Notes: generated from the sequence alone by a model not told the origin. DNA of 64,000 bases from Mycolicibacterium neoaurum (GCF_036946495.1 NZ_JAQIIX010000002.1:4127501-4191500); one strand, 5' to 3'. Counted from the stretch's first letter, positions 8,525-17,098 are shown. Translations and numbers: made by a program.

Positions 8525-9568
8525 ATGCGGTGGGACGGACAGGGGGTGCGGGTCGACGACGGCGCATTGCCCGGTCTGGCCCGTCTCGGTTTCGTGCGCA
8601 GCGTGCGAACCCCGGAGTTCGACGGGATCACCTTCCACGAGATCTTGTGCAAATCGGCGCTCAACAAGGTGCCCGATGCCGCCATGCTGCCGTTCCGCTA
8701 CACCGTCAACGGCTATCGCGGCTGCGCGCACGCCTGCCGCTACTGTTTCGCCAGGACCACCCACGAGTACCTCGACTTCGATGCGGGCGCGGAGTTCGAC
8801 ACCGAGATCGTCGTCAAGACCAACGTGGCCGAGGTGCTCGCGCGGGAACTGCGGCGCAGGTCGTGGACCCGGGAACCGGTGGCGCTCGGGACCAACACCG
8901 ATCCGTACCAGCGTGCCGAGGGGCGTTACCGGTTGATGCCGGGCATCCTGAGCGCGCTCGCCGAATCCGGAACGCCGTTCTCGATCTTGACCAAGGGCAC
9001 CCTGCTGCGCCGTGATCTGCCGCTGATCGCCGAGGCGGCTCACGACGGCCCCGGTGCGCGGGTCTCGATCTCGTTGGCGATCGGTGATCCGGAGCTGCAG
9101 CGGTCGATCGAGCCCGGCACGCCGTCGCCGCAAGCCCGGCTGGCGTTGATCTCCGCGGTTCGAGATGCCGGGTTGGATTGCCATGTCATGGTGGCGCCGG
9201 TGTTGCCGCGGCTGACCGATTCCGCGGAACATCTCGATGCGCTGTTACGCCAGATCGCCGAGGCCGGCGCTACCAGTGCGACTGTCTTCGGCCTGCATCT
9301 GCGGGGCTCGACGCGCGGGTGGTTCATGCAATGGCTGGAGCACACCCATCCCGAGCATGCCACCGAATATCGGCGGTTGTACCGGCGCGGCGCCTATCTG
9401 CCGCCGGACTATCGCGACGAACTCCGTACCAGGGCGGCCCCGCTGCTGGCCCGGTACGGCCTGACCGGGCGGTCGGCGCGTGTCGCAATGTCGGCACCGC
9501 CGTCGCCGGCCCGCGCCGGTGCCGTTTCCTCCGAAGTCGCGGCACCGGCGCACCCCACCCTGTTCTGA
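8525..9568 (+). CDS. LexA-controlled radical SAM protein (SplB/Rv2578c type)
   Basis: This cytosolic iron-sulphur enzyme belongs to the radical SAM superfamily, in the group related to DNA photolyase SplB and M. tuberculosis Rv2578c. The cluster motif is CAHACRYCF (CX3CX2C) about 60 residues in, after GYRG; NTDPYQRAE and LTKGTLLRRD are further family motifs. I use ATG 8525 (MRWDGQGVRVDDG, 347 aa): an in-frame TTG at 8489 is really part of the -35 box and lies upstream of the operator. Its LexA box suggests a DNA-damage function, perhaps repair of a lesion or modification of a nucleic acid, but no substrate is known. Confidence 0.9.
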   Translation: MRWDGQGVRVDDGALPGLARLGFVRSVRTPEFDGITFHEILCKSALNKVPDAAMLPFRYTVNGYRGCAHACRYCFARTTHEYLDFDAGAEFDTEIVVKTNVAEVLARELRRRSWTREPVALGTNTDPYQRAEGRYRLMPGILSALAESGTPFSILTKGTLLRRDLPLIAEAAHDGPGARVSISLAIGDPELQRSIEPGTPSPQARLALISAVRDAGLDCHVMVAPVLPRLTDSAEHLDALLRQIAEAGATSATVFGLHLRGSTRGWFMQWLEHTHPEHATEYRRLYRRGAYLPPDYRDELRTRAAPLLARYGLTGRSARVAMSAPPSPARAGAVSSEVAAPAHPTLF

Positions 9569-9633
9569 CATTCCCGCCCGCACGGCGCCGACCAGCAGTT
9601 TTCGCGGACAGATGGGCTTGTCGGGGCCGCGAG

Positions 9634-9654
9634 TATCATAGAACACATGTTCGA
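9634..9654 (+). promoter_or_regulatory. near-perfect LexA box over a leaderless start
   Basis: TAGAACACATGTTCGA (9639-9654) differs from the SOS consensus TCGAAC-N4-GTTCGA at one half-site base. A -10 TATCAT occupies 9634-9639, and the ATG of the DUF222 gene (9647) lies inside the box, 7 nt past the -10. Bound LexA would cover the transcription start. Several M. tuberculosis 13E12 genes are known LexA targets. Confidence 0.65.
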
Positions 9655-11239
9655 ATACTCGGTATTGCGGGGGCTCAGCGACGAGGCGCTGACGTCCGCG
9701 ATCACCGCCGAGACGCAGGCCGAATCGGCGGCCGCCGCCCGCCGATTGGCGTTGATCGCCGAGGCCACTGCCCGCTGGTGCGATGACGAGGACGAACAGT
9801 CCGCATCGAGGTTGATCGACGGCTGGGCGCAGGCCAAGGGCCAGATCGGCGCGGCCTGCAACCTCGGCCCGCACGCTGCAAGCACCCAGATGCGTATCGG
9901 GGTCGCGCTGCGTGAGCGGCTTCCGCAGACCGCGGCCGTCTTCGGTACCGGGGCGATCTCGGCCAAGGTGATCGGTGCGATCACCTGGCGCACCCATCTG
10001 GTCACCGACCCCGACGCACTCGCCTCGATCGATACCGGGATCGCCCAGAACGCTCACGGGTTCGGCATGCTGTCGGAGAACGCGTTGATCGCGGCCGTCG
10101 ACTTCTGGGTCCACAAATACGATCCGCTGGCGGTCATCCGGTCCAAGGCTGCGGCCAGGGACCGTTATGTGGAGTTCGGTGACCGCGATGACCCTGACGG
10201 TGTCGTGTCGTTCTGGGGGCGCATGCGTGCCACCGACGCAAAGATCACCGAGGCCCGCGCCGACGAGTTGGCCGATGGTGTCTGCGACAACGATCCCCGC
10301 ACGAAACGGGAACGCCGCGCCGATGCCATCGCCGCGCTGGCAGCCGGCTCCGACCGGCTGACCTGCCTGTGCGGGGATCCCGCGTGCGCCGGTTCGGGAA
10401 AAGACCCGCGTGCGGGTGCGGTCACCATCTACGTGCTCACCGGCCACCAGCCCGACATTGGCGAGGGCTCCGAACCCGCGGCGGGGCCCGATGGCGGGCC
10501 CGAGTCGGGATCGGTCGGACCCGATCGCGGGCCGAGCGACGGATTCGACGAGGACCATTCGGCCGATGAGCCGGCCGCAGAACCCGCGGCTGCGGAAGCC
10601 ACGCCCCCGGCCGCACCGGCGGCGCGGTCCACCCCGCCCGGTGCCGGGGCCGGCATCTGCCTGGACGGCGCCATCATCCCCGCCCACCTGCTCACCGAAC
10701 TCGTCAACACCGGCGCCACAGTCCGGCCCATCAGCAGCCCCGCAAATCTCGGCGCCGAGAACCGATACCGGCCCTCCGTCAAACTCAGCGCCTTCGTCCG
10801 GATGACTTCGATGACGTGTGCCTTCCCGGGGTGCGGGCGCCCCGCCCACCGAGCCGACCTCGACCACATCACCCCCTGGCCCGCCGGAGCCACGCATCCG
10901 GGAAACCTGAGGCCCTACTGCCGCGAACATCACCTCATCAAGACCCTGAAGATCGGCTGGACCCCCACCGCCCACGCGGACGGCTCGACGACCTGGACCG
11001 CACCCACCGGCCACGCATACACCACGAGGCCCCTGGGTCCAGTTCTGTTTCCACGCAACGCGTTTGATGTCGAGATTCCGCGAACCCGGCACATGAGCCT
11101 CATCGACCACGGCGACCGCGAGCCGACCTTGCCCGTCCGACAACGCACCCGAAAACAGGACCGCGAATACCGCATCAACGCCGCACGCGCCCGCAACGCC
11201 GTCGAAATCGCCCTCGATGGCGACCAGCCGCCCTATTGA
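9647..11239 (+). CDS. DUF222/HNH endonuclease-domain protein (13E12 family)
   Basis: This is a member of the REP13E12-like family: an N-terminal helical DUF222 domain (about residues 10-240) and a C-terminal HNH nuclease domain. The HNH motif is intact: CAFPGC, DLDHITPW, then NLRPYCREHHLIK. The two domains are joined by a low-complexity acidic and Ala/Pro-rich linker (about 265-335). The 530 aa product starts at ATG 9647 inside the LexA-like box. Its role is not established; the context of the SOS box and the adjacent SOS radical SAM gene points to DNA damage or mobile DNA. A second copy of the family is at 58608. It converges with the PhyH gene, overlapping 7 bases. Confidence 0.88.
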   Translation: MFEYSVLRGLSDEALTSAITAETQAESAAAARRLALIAEATARWCDDEDEQSASRLIDGWAQAKGQIGAACNLGPHAASTQMRIGVALRERLPQTAAVFGTGAISAKVIGAITWRTHLVTDPDALASIDTGIAQNAHGFGMLSENALIAAVDFWVHKYDPLAVIRSKAAARDRYVEFGDRDDPDGVVSFWGRMRATDAKITEARADELADGVCDNDPRTKRERRADAIAALAAGSDRLTCLCGDPACAGSGKDPRAGAVTIYVLTGHQPDIGEGSEPAAGPDGGPESGSVGPDRGPSDGFDEDHSADEPAAEPAAAEATPPAAPAARSTPPGAGAGICLDGAIIPAHLLTELVNTGATVRPISSPANLGAENRYRPSVKLSAFVRMTSMTCAFPGCGRPAHRADLDHITPWPAGATHPGNLRPYCREHHLIKTLKIGWTPTAHADGSTTWTAPTGHAYTTRPLGPVLFPRNAFDVEIPRTRHMSLIDHGDREPTLPVRQRTRKQDREYRINAARARNAVEIALDGDQPPY

Positions 11240-11979
11240 CGCAGTCCCCGTAGCACCGCGCGAGCCACCGGGCTCGGCTCACCGGCTTCCAGGTCGAGTT
11301 CGCCAATGGGCTCCAGCGGCGGCTGCGCCATGAAGCGCGGCACGCTGCCGCGGTGCGCGGTGCCGGTGTGTACGAGGAACGGATGGCACAGGTACACATC
11401 GCCGATGCGGCCGGTGGCCGCGATGACGGAACAGTCCGCGGTCGCCGGAACGACCTGCTCGCAGACTGACATCCAGGGAGCCCCGTCAGGGCCATGGCGC
11501 GCCAGCACCGCGGGCACCGACAGGTGGGAGCCAACCCGGATCTTCGTCGGTGCGTCATCCGGGCCGACATCGGAGAACAGGAACAGCATCAGTAAGGCGC
11601 GACCGCGCGAGCGCAGGCTCAGTCGCATGCCGTCCGCGGCGTAGAAAGATGCTTCGACATGCCAGCCCGCGTCACGGGCCGGTTCGGAGCTCGGGAAGCG
11701 CAGCGGGAAGGTGCCCAACCCCAGTCGGGGCTGCCACCGGCCGGGCCCGACCAAGGCGTTGTAGGCGGTGTGCAGTGCGTCGGTGTTGGCAGCGGCGGTG
11801 AACTCCGGCGTGGTCATGCTGGTCACCCGCACCAGCGATTCGCTCCATGTGCTCGGGTCGGCTGGGTTCAACCCGATGGTCTGCCACAGCTGCTGCTGGC
11901 AGCGCAGGCCGAGATCGCGGTCGAAGGCCGACTCGATCTTGACGAAGCCGTTGGCGATGAACCGGTCGACATCAAGCAT
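11233..11979 (-). CDS. phytanoyl-CoA dioxygenase family protein
   Basis: This is a non-haem iron/2-oxoglutarate-dependent dioxygenase of the PhyH type, about 248 aa. Candidate iron ligands are the HVE triad part (GWHVEASF) and the distal His in YLCHPFLVHTG; the 2-oxoglutarate-binding Arg is likely in the following HRGSVPRF segment. I use ATG 11979 (MLDVDRFIANGFVKIES, the usual PhyH opening); a TTG at 12015 would extend it 12 residues. It is divergent from a TetR gene 76 bases away, which may regulate it. The substrate is unknown. Confidence 0.8.
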   Translation of the reverse strand: MLDVDRFIANGFVKIESAFDRDLGLRCQQQLWQTIGLNPADPSTWSESLVRVTSMTTPEFTAAANTDALHTAYNALVGPGRWQPRLGLGTFPLRFPSSEPARDAGWHVEASFYAADGMRLSLRSRGRALLMLFLFSDVGPDDAPTKIRVGSHLSVPAVLARHGPDGAPWMSVCEQVVPATADCSVIAATGRIGDVYLCHPFLVHTGTAHRGSVPRFMAQPPLEPIGELDLEAGEPSPVARAVLRGLRQ

Positions 11980-12055
11980 GAGGCCATGGTGACCGGTCCG
12001 GTGCGGGAGGTACAACCTGTTTTATGGCGATGGGCCGTCGCCGTAGCCTTGAGCC

Positions 12056-12688
12056 GTGACTCGACCCGCTCGGCGGCCCGACCGACGTACCCTCGCGACC
12101 ACGGCGACGATCTTGGAGGCCGCCCAACGGCTGTTCGCCGAGCGCGGCTTTCATGCGGTCACCATGGATGCCATCGCAGAGGAGGCCGCGGTGGCAGTCG
12201 GCTCGATCTATCACCACTTCGGCAACAAGGACAGCCTGTATCTGGCGCTGGTGGAGCGCGCCCTGGAGATCAACGAACAGGTGATGGCGCAGGCCTACAC
12301 CGCGGATCGCACGCCGGTGGAACAGTTGATCGCCGCGAGCGACGCCTACTGCCGGTTCAATCTGGAGAATCCGGGCCACTTCCGCATGGTTGCCCTGCGG
12401 ACGGTCGATATGCCGCCGGGCGAGCTGGCCGGCGAGGTTGAACAGCGCATCGCCGACAAGGTGGAAGCACTCGTCGGCGATGTCGCCGATGCCCTGCGTC
12501 GTGCCGATGCCGCCGGTCAGATCAGCTGTCCGGATCCCGGCCGAACGTCGGTGTTCTTGTGGTCGGCGTGGAACGGGGTGCTGGGCTCGCGCTGGCGACC
12601 GGACCGGCTCGCCCTCGATGATGCCGAGCTGGAGCGTGTGCTTGCGATCGGCAGGGACATCGTGATCCGCGGTCTTCGTACCGAATAG
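12056..12688 (+). CDS. TetR family transcriptional regulator
   Basis: This 210 aa DNA-binding repressor has the TetR N-terminal helix-turn-helix (ATILEAAQRLFAERGFHAVTMDAIAEEAAVAVGSIYHHFGNKDSLYLALVERA split over about residues 15-65) and a ligand-binding C-terminal domain. The GTG start is 6 nt after a TAGCCT -10 (12044-12049), so the message is probably leaderless. It sits between the divergent PhyH gene and the downstream nitrilase-type hydrolase, whose promoter carries two 16-bp direct repeats that are good candidate operators. Confidence 0.9.
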   Translation: MTRPARRPDRRTLATTATILEAAQRLFAERGFHAVTMDAIAEEAAVAVGSIYHHFGNKDSLYLALVERALEINEQVMAQAYTADRTPVEQLIAASDAYCRFNLENPGHFRMVALRTVDMPPGELAGEVEQRIADKVEALVGDVADALRRADAAGQISCPDPGRTSVFLWSAWNGVLGSRWRPDRLALDDAELERVLAIGRDIVIRGLRTE

Positions 12689-12693
12689 ATTTC

Positions 12694-12728
12694 TTGTAGT
12701 AGCGTTCAATTTTGTAGTACCGTTCGAA
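12694..12728 (+). promoter_or_regulatory. tandem 16-bp direct repeats in the hydrolase promoter
   Basis: TTGTAGTAGCGTTCAA (12694-12709) is followed by TTGTAGTACCGTTCGA (12713-12728), 19 bases apart centre to centre and differing at two positions. The first copy supplies a TTGTAG -35-like hexamer and the second contains a TACCGT -10 (12718-12723), 18 bp apart and 7 nt before the ATG at 12731. The repeats therefore overlap both promoter elements and are likely operator sites, most simply for the adjacent TetR protein. Confidence 0.5.
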
Positions 12729-12730
12729 AC

Positions 12731-13651
12731 ATGGTGCTGGCGGCAGCGGTGCAATTGGATGCGAAGCTCGCTGATGTGGCAGCCAATCTCGTTGCCTGCC
12801 AACGGCTTGCCGATGAAGCGGGCAACGCCGGAGCGAAAGTCATCGCGCTGCCCGAGTTCTTCACCACGGGAATCGGCTTCCTTCGTGAGCTGGTCGACGC
12901 GGCGTTGCCGGCCGACGGCCCGGCGGCTCAGCTGCTCTGCGATCTGGCGCGCAAGCATGACGCGATGGTCGGTGGTTCGTTCCTGTGCCGGGACGCGGAC
13001 GGTCATATCCGCAACGCGTATCTGCTCGCCGATCCCAGCGGCATCGTCGGGCGACATGACAAGGATCTGCCCACGATGTGGGAGAACGCCATCTACACCG
13101 GCGGCAACGACGATGGCGTGTTGACCTGCGGCGAGCTTTCGGTAGGTGCCGCCGTGTGCTGGGAGCTGATGCGCACCAATACCGTCCGCCGGATGCGCGG
13201 CAGGGTGGATCTCGCCATGACGGGTTCGGGGTGGTGGTCGATCCCGCCCTGGCCGCCGCGGCGCCTGTTCGACCGGCTCGAGAAGGCCAATGCCGCTACC
13301 GCGCGGCGGGCGGCAACCGATTTCGCGCGCTATATCGGTGCGCCGGTCGTGCACGCCGCGCAGGTCGGCGCACTCGAGTGCCCGATGCCATGGCTGCCGG
13401 TCCGGTATCGCGGCCACTTCGAGGGCAATGCGTTGATCACCGACGCCGCCGGGACCGTGCTGGCGCAGCGCTCCCGCGCCGACGGCGAAGGTGTTGTGCT
13501 GGCCGATATCACGCTCGGTCGGGTCACTCCGGTCGACGTTGCACCACAACGTTTCTGGCTGCACCGTCGAGGTGTCCTGCCAGCGGCGGTGTGGCATTAC
13601 CAACGTCTGCACGGGCAGCGCTGGTATGAGAGGAATGCGGTGAATCGATGA
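12731..13651 (+). CDS. carbon-nitrogen hydrolase (nitrilase superfamily)
   Basis: This cytosolic amidase or nitrilase-like enzyme cleaves C-N bonds other than peptide bonds. The catalytic triad is visible in order: Glu in LPEFFTTG (residue ~42), Lys in HDKDLPTMWE (~109) and Cys in AAVCWELMRT (~141). The 306 aa length fits the superfamily. ATG 12731 is 7 nt downstream of a -10 element embedded in direct repeats. The stop overlaps the next ATG by 4 bases, so it forms an operon with the small membrane protein. The substrate is unknown. Confidence 0.9.
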   Translation: MVLAAAVQLDAKLADVAANLVACQRLADEAGNAGAKVIALPEFFTTGIGFLRELVDAALPADGPAAQLLCDLARKHDAMVGGSFLCRDADGHIRNAYLLADPSGIVGRHDKDLPTMWENAIYTGGNDDGVLTCGELSVGAAVCWELMRTNTVRRMRGRVDLAMTGSGWWSIPPWPPRRLFDRLEKANAATARRAATDFARYIGAPVVHAAQVGALECPMPWLPVRYRGHFEGNALITDAAGTVLAQRSRADGEGVVLADITLGRVTPVDVAPQRFWLHRRGVLPAAVWHYQRLHGQRWYERNAVNR

Positions 13652-14022
13652 GCGTACTGGTGCAGATCGGACTGTTCGAGCTCGCCTTCGGAGCGCTGCT
13701 CGGCTGGGCCGTTGCGGGCAACCTGTTGGCGCCCGAGGCGATGAAGAGGCTGGGGATCGTCAGCCCGCGGCGCATCATGCAGGCCCACCTGGACTACATC
13801 ATGATGGGTGTGATCCTGATCGCGGTCGGTCTGGCCGTGCCGCAGCTGGCGGCATGGGTTGCCACCCTCGTGGTGCTCGGGACCCTGCTGAACCCGACGC
13901 TGTTCCTGCCGATGGCGTTCAACGAGAAAGTCACGAGCACAACGACGTTCAAGATTGTCAGCCTGGTGTCGTTCGTGGCGACGAGTGTCGGTCTCGTCGG
14001 CGCCGCGGTCAGTGCGCTCTGA
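13648..14022 (+). CDS. four-helix membrane protein, possibly HabB/styrene-oxide-isomerase-like
   Basis: This 124 aa protein is almost wholly hydrophobic, with four predicted membrane helices (about 5-28, 45-65, 68-90 and 100-122). Short polar segments such as RRIMQAHLDYIMMGVILIA (an AHxxxxxxG pattern) resemble hydroxylaminobenzene mutase and styrene-oxide isomerase proteins; the match is by eye only. It is translationally coupled (ATGA overlap) to the nitrilase-type hydrolase. If the resemblance holds, the pair could process a nitrogen-containing aromatic compound, but that is speculative. Confidence 0.65.
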   Translation: MSVLVQIGLFELAFGALLGWAVAGNLLAPEAMKRLGIVSPRRIMQAHLDYIMMGVILIAVGLAVPQLAAWVATLVVLGTLLNPTLFLPMAFNEKVTSTTTFKIVSLVSFVATSVGLVGAAVSAL

Positions 14023-14031
14023 GCTGGATGC

Positions 14032-15591
14032 TCAGACGGCCCGGCGCTGCGCGACTGGTGGCGGTCGTCGGGTGAATCGATAGTCCTGCAGCGGTCCCCG
14101 TCGAGCGAACCACCGTGCGGCCGTGATGGTCTGTGGTCGGTGATAGACCGTCTCGCGACGTGAGTTGACGAAGTAGGTGCGCAGACCCGGATTGCACTCG
14201 GTGAAATACAGATGCGCGGTTCTCCCGCGGCGAGCCATCGTTTCGTTCCAGCGTGCGAACGCCTCATCGGTCACCGCGGCGACCTGGTCGGACCGGCCTC
14301 GGGCGTGGGCGATCACCCGCACGGCGTGCCGGGCCATCGTCTCGACGAAATCGCACCAGGCGAACCCGACGAAACCGGTGGGGCCGACGATCTCCCACCT
14401 GTTCGGCAGCCGAGGGTGTGCGGTGCCCGCGTAGCTCCGCATGCCGTGGGTTCGATAGAACTCGGCCAGGTCGAATCCGTCGGTGCCCATGATCGTTGAC
14501 CGACGGTATGTTTCGGGGTCGGTCCACAGCTCGTAGCCGGTGGCGGCGACCAACAGGTCGACCGGGCGTTCGACGCCGTCGACGGTGCGGATGCCCTCGG
14601 CGGTGATGCGCTCGATCGGTGTGGTGATCAACCGGGTATTCGGATTGTTCAGTGCCCGGAAGAACGCACTGGAGATCACCGGACGTTTGGCCACGATGCC
14701 GTAGTGGGGGATCAGTGCCGTGCGCGTCGCTGGATCGCGCACGGTGAACCGCAGCAGCAGTCGGTAGAGCGTCCGGCAGTAGCCGTCGTACAGCGGGATC
14801 AGCCGTGTCAAGACCCGGTCGGGGAGCCGCGAGAAGACGTGCACGATCGGCGCGAGCATCGCCACGTCCATCAGCACCCGGCCGGCGACGTTCACCGCCG
14901 GGAGCACCCCGGGCACGCGCAGGATCCGGCGTATCGGTGCGGACAGGTCGAAGTCGATCTTGGGTAGCACCCACGCCGGGGTTCGCTGGTAGACGTCCAA
15001 CCGGTCGGCCTCGGCCGACAGGGCGGCGGCGATCTGGATACCGCTGGAACCCGTGCCGATCACCGCGATCCGCTTGCCCTTAGTGTCGTAGGTGTCGTCC
15101 CAGGCATCGGGCCGTAGCAGCGTTCCGGTGAAGTCCTCGACGCCGTCTATGTCGAGGCTCGGTTTGGCATTGACATATCCGCCCACCGAACTGATCAGGA
15201 AGCGTGCGGTCAGGTCGGGCCTGTCGCGCATGCTCAGCTGCCACAACCCGGCGTCGTCGTTCCAGCGCTGCCGCGTCACCTCGGCGTCGGCGATCAGGTG
15301 CCGGTACAGATCCATCCCGCGAGCGGTGTCTTGCAGGTAGCGGTAGATCTCGGGACCGGGGGCGAACAACCGCGACCAGTCGGGGTTGGGCGCGAACGAC
15401 AGCTGATACCACAGGCTGGGAATATCGACGGCCAGCCCGGGATAGTGGTTGTCACGCCAGGTTCCACCGAAATCGCCACCGCGCTCGATGATGACGAAAT
15501 CGGTGATGCCATGCTTGCGCAGCTGATGCGCGGCCGCGATCCCACCGGGACCCGCCCCGATGATGGCCACCTCGTGATCGGGTTGGCTCAT
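14032..15591 (-). CDS. flavin-containing monooxygenase (Baeyer-Villiger-like)
   Basis: This FAD- and NADPH-dependent monooxygenase has two Rossmann motifs: GAGPGGIAAAHQLRKHG near the N terminus for FAD, and GTGSSGIQIAAALS near residue 180 for NADPH. The Baeyer-Villiger fingerprint FxGxxxHxxxW is altered: the sequence reads FTGTLLRPDAWDD, with Arg where the His is expected. The 519 aa length is normal for the class. Start ATG 15591 overlaps the upstream DinB-like gene's stop by 4 bases, making it the last gene of a three-gene operon. The substrate is unknown. Confidence 0.88.
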   Translation of the reverse strand: MSQPDHEVAIIGAGPGGIAAAHQLRKHGITDFVIIERGGDFGGTWRDNHYPGLAVDIPSLWYQLSFAPNPDWSRLFAPGPEIYRYLQDTARGMDLYRHLIADAEVTRQRWNDDAGLWQLSMRDRPDLTARFLISSVGGYVNAKPSLDIDGVEDFTGTLLRPDAWDDTYDTKGKRIAVIGTGSSGIQIAAALSAEADRLDVYQRTPAWVLPKIDFDLSAPIRRILRVPGVLPAVNVAGRVLMDVAMLAPIVHVFSRLPDRVLTRLIPLYDGYCRTLYRLLLRFTVRDPATRTALIPHYGIVAKRPVISSAFFRALNNPNTRLITTPIERITAEGIRTVDGVERPVDLLVAATGYELWTDPETYRRSTIMGTDGFDLAEFYRTHGMRSYAGTAHPRLPNRWEIVGPTGFVGFAWCDFVETMARHAVRVIAHARGRSDQVAAVTDEAFARWNETMARRGRTAHLYFTECNPGLRTYFVNSRRETVYHRPQTITAARWFARRGPLQDYRFTRRPPPVAQRRAV

Positions 15592-16130
15592 GTGCCCGAC
15601 GCGGGGGCTCCGGTCGAGACGTCCCAGGCGTGATGGACGATATCGTGCAGGTGATACACGGCGATGGTGGCGACCGTGAATTCGCTTCCATTGCTGCGTA
15701 ACCCGCGTCGATCCCAGCCGTCGGCGGGCACCGAGTCGTACCGGTCGGCCACGGCGTCGGCGGCGGCACGCAGCTCGGCGGCGACCACCGAGGGATCCTG
15801 GGCGCCGTAGTTGTCCTCGACCGCCGTGAGGTCCTGGTCCCAGTTCGGGAACTGCGGATCGGTCCGGCTCAGCATCAGCTCAACGCGATGATCGAAGATG
15901 CGGTGCACATCGCGGATGTGGCAACCGTATTCGAGGTGCGACCATACGCCCGGCGCCGGGCGGCTGCGCACCCCGCGCCGAGCGAGCCGGGTCACCCAAT
16001 CCGCCGCATCACGGCGGATGAGTCCTGCGACGGTGGTCGGATGCACCGTCGCAGAATCGAATCCGCAGTCCGGGCAGGGCCGGTGCAGCACCCATGTCCA
16101 GTCTTTGGTGTCGGGCTGGATATCGGTCAA
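15588..16130 (-). CDS. DinB-like / maleylpyruvate isomerase-type helical bundle protein
   Basis: This 180 aa protein belongs to the DinB/MDMPI four-helix bundle superfamily, whose members often act as mycothiol-dependent enzymes. The N terminus TDIQPDTKDWTWVL, then RPCPDCGFD, is shared by a mycobacterial group (M. tuberculosis Rv2574 type). Possible metal ligands are the His residues in YGCHIRDVH and VYHLHDIVHH. I place the start at TTG 16130, overlapping the metallopeptidase stop (TTGA); the open frame to 16199 only reads antisense-like sequence. Function is not established. Confidence 0.78.
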   Translation of the reverse strand: MTDIQPDTKDWTWVLHRPCPDCGFDSATVHPTTVAGLIRRDAADWVTRLARRGVRSRPAPGVWSHLEYGCHIRDVHRIFDHRVELMLSRTDPQFPNWDQDLTAVEDNYGAQDPSVVAAELRAAADAVADRYDSVPADGWDRRGLRSNGSEFTVATIAVYHLHDIVHHAWDVSTGAPASGT

Positions 16131-17023
16131 CGCAGCGCACCCGGGGCGAAGGTGTCGCACTTGTCGGGTGCACCGGTCTGGTAGCCGGTGGTGAACCACT
16201 GCTGGCGCTGTTCCGATGAGCCGTGCGTCCAGGATTCCGGGCTGACCCTGCCGGTGGCCGCCTCCTGGATACGGTCGTCACCGACAGCGGAGGCGGCCGA
16301 CAGAGCGTCGGCAATATCCTTGTCGCTCAACGGCTGTAGGAAGGTCACATCGGTACCCTCCTGTTTGGTGGTTGCCGCGTAGTGGGCCCATACTCCGGCG
16401 TAGCAGTCGGCCTGCAGTTCGGTGCGCACGCCGCCGCCGGTCGGGCCGGTCGGGTCCTGCTGGGCGCGCCCCAACACCCCAAGCAGGTTCTGCACGTGGT
16501 GGCCGAACTCGTGGGCCACCACATACTCCTGCGCGAACGGCCCACCGCTGGAACCGAACCGGTCGCGCAGCACGTCGAAGAAATCGGTGTCGAAGTACGC
16601 GGTCTCGTCGGCGGGGCAGTAGAACGGGCCCACCTCGCTGGTCGCGCCGCCGCATCCGGTGTTGACCGACCCGGTGAACAACCGAACCTGCGGGCGGCGG
16701 TACTCGGGAAGCAACTGGGTCCAGACCGCATCCACGGAGTTGCCGGTCGCCACCACCCGGCACTGCACCTTCTCGTTGGCGTCGGCGCCGGTGCGGCACT
16801 GGGTGAGATCGAAGCCGGGGGCCGAGACCCCCTGGGTGTCCATGCCTGCACCCTGATCCTGGGGCAACACGCTGCTGGGATCGACACCCAGGAACAGCGC
16901 CACCACCACGAGCAACAGCCCGCCCATGCCACCGCCGAGCGCGATCCGACGACCGCCCCCGCCGCCGCGGCCGCTGCTGGAAGACGTGCTCGTGTCGATC
17001 TGCATGCCCTCGTTGAAGGTCAT
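16127..17023 (-). CDS. membrane-anchored neutral zinc metallopeptidase (YpfJ family)
   Basis: This is a predicted zinc metallopeptidase of the YpfJ/PF04228 family. It has a short cytosolic N terminus rich in Ser and Gly, one membrane helix (about residues 30-50) and an extracytoplasmic domain carrying the HEFGHHVQN zinc-binding motif and the downstream QADCYAGVWAHYA segment, where Glu/Asp could be the third ligand. I start at ATG 17023 (MTFNEGMQIDTS), which has GGTGGGGACG directly upstream; the product is 298 aa. It is the first gene of a coupled operon with the DinB-like protein and monooxygenase. Confidence 0.88.
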   Translation of the reverse strand: MTFNEGMQIDTSTSSSSGRGGGGGRRIALGGGMGGLLLVVVALFLGVDPSSVLPQDQGAGMDTQGVSAPGFDLTQCRTGADANEKVQCRVVATGNSVDAVWTQLLPEYRRPQVRLFTGSVNTGCGGATSEVGPFYCPADETAYFDTDFFDVLRDRFGSSGGPFAQEYVVAHEFGHHVQNLLGVLGRAQQDPTGPTGGGVRTELQADCYAGVWAHYAATTKQEGTDVTFLQPLSDKDIADALSAASAVGDDRIQEAATGRVSPESWTHGSSEQRQQWFTTGYQTGAPDKCDTFAPGALR

Positions 17024-17098
17024 CGTCCCCACCCATCTGACGTGTCGGCGCCGTCTCGTGTTCAGACCGGGCTCAGCTTTGCACACTACGATTCAGCC

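Noticed and set aside
12719..12730. LexA half-site (CGTTCGAA) before the nitrilase-type hydrolase
   Set aside because: There is no second half-site at the right distance; it is part of the 16-bp direct repeat.
16382..17098. N-terminal extension of the carboxylesterase
   Set aside because: It is antisense to the metallopeptidase and lacks any esterase motif; GTG 17099 follows a good -10.
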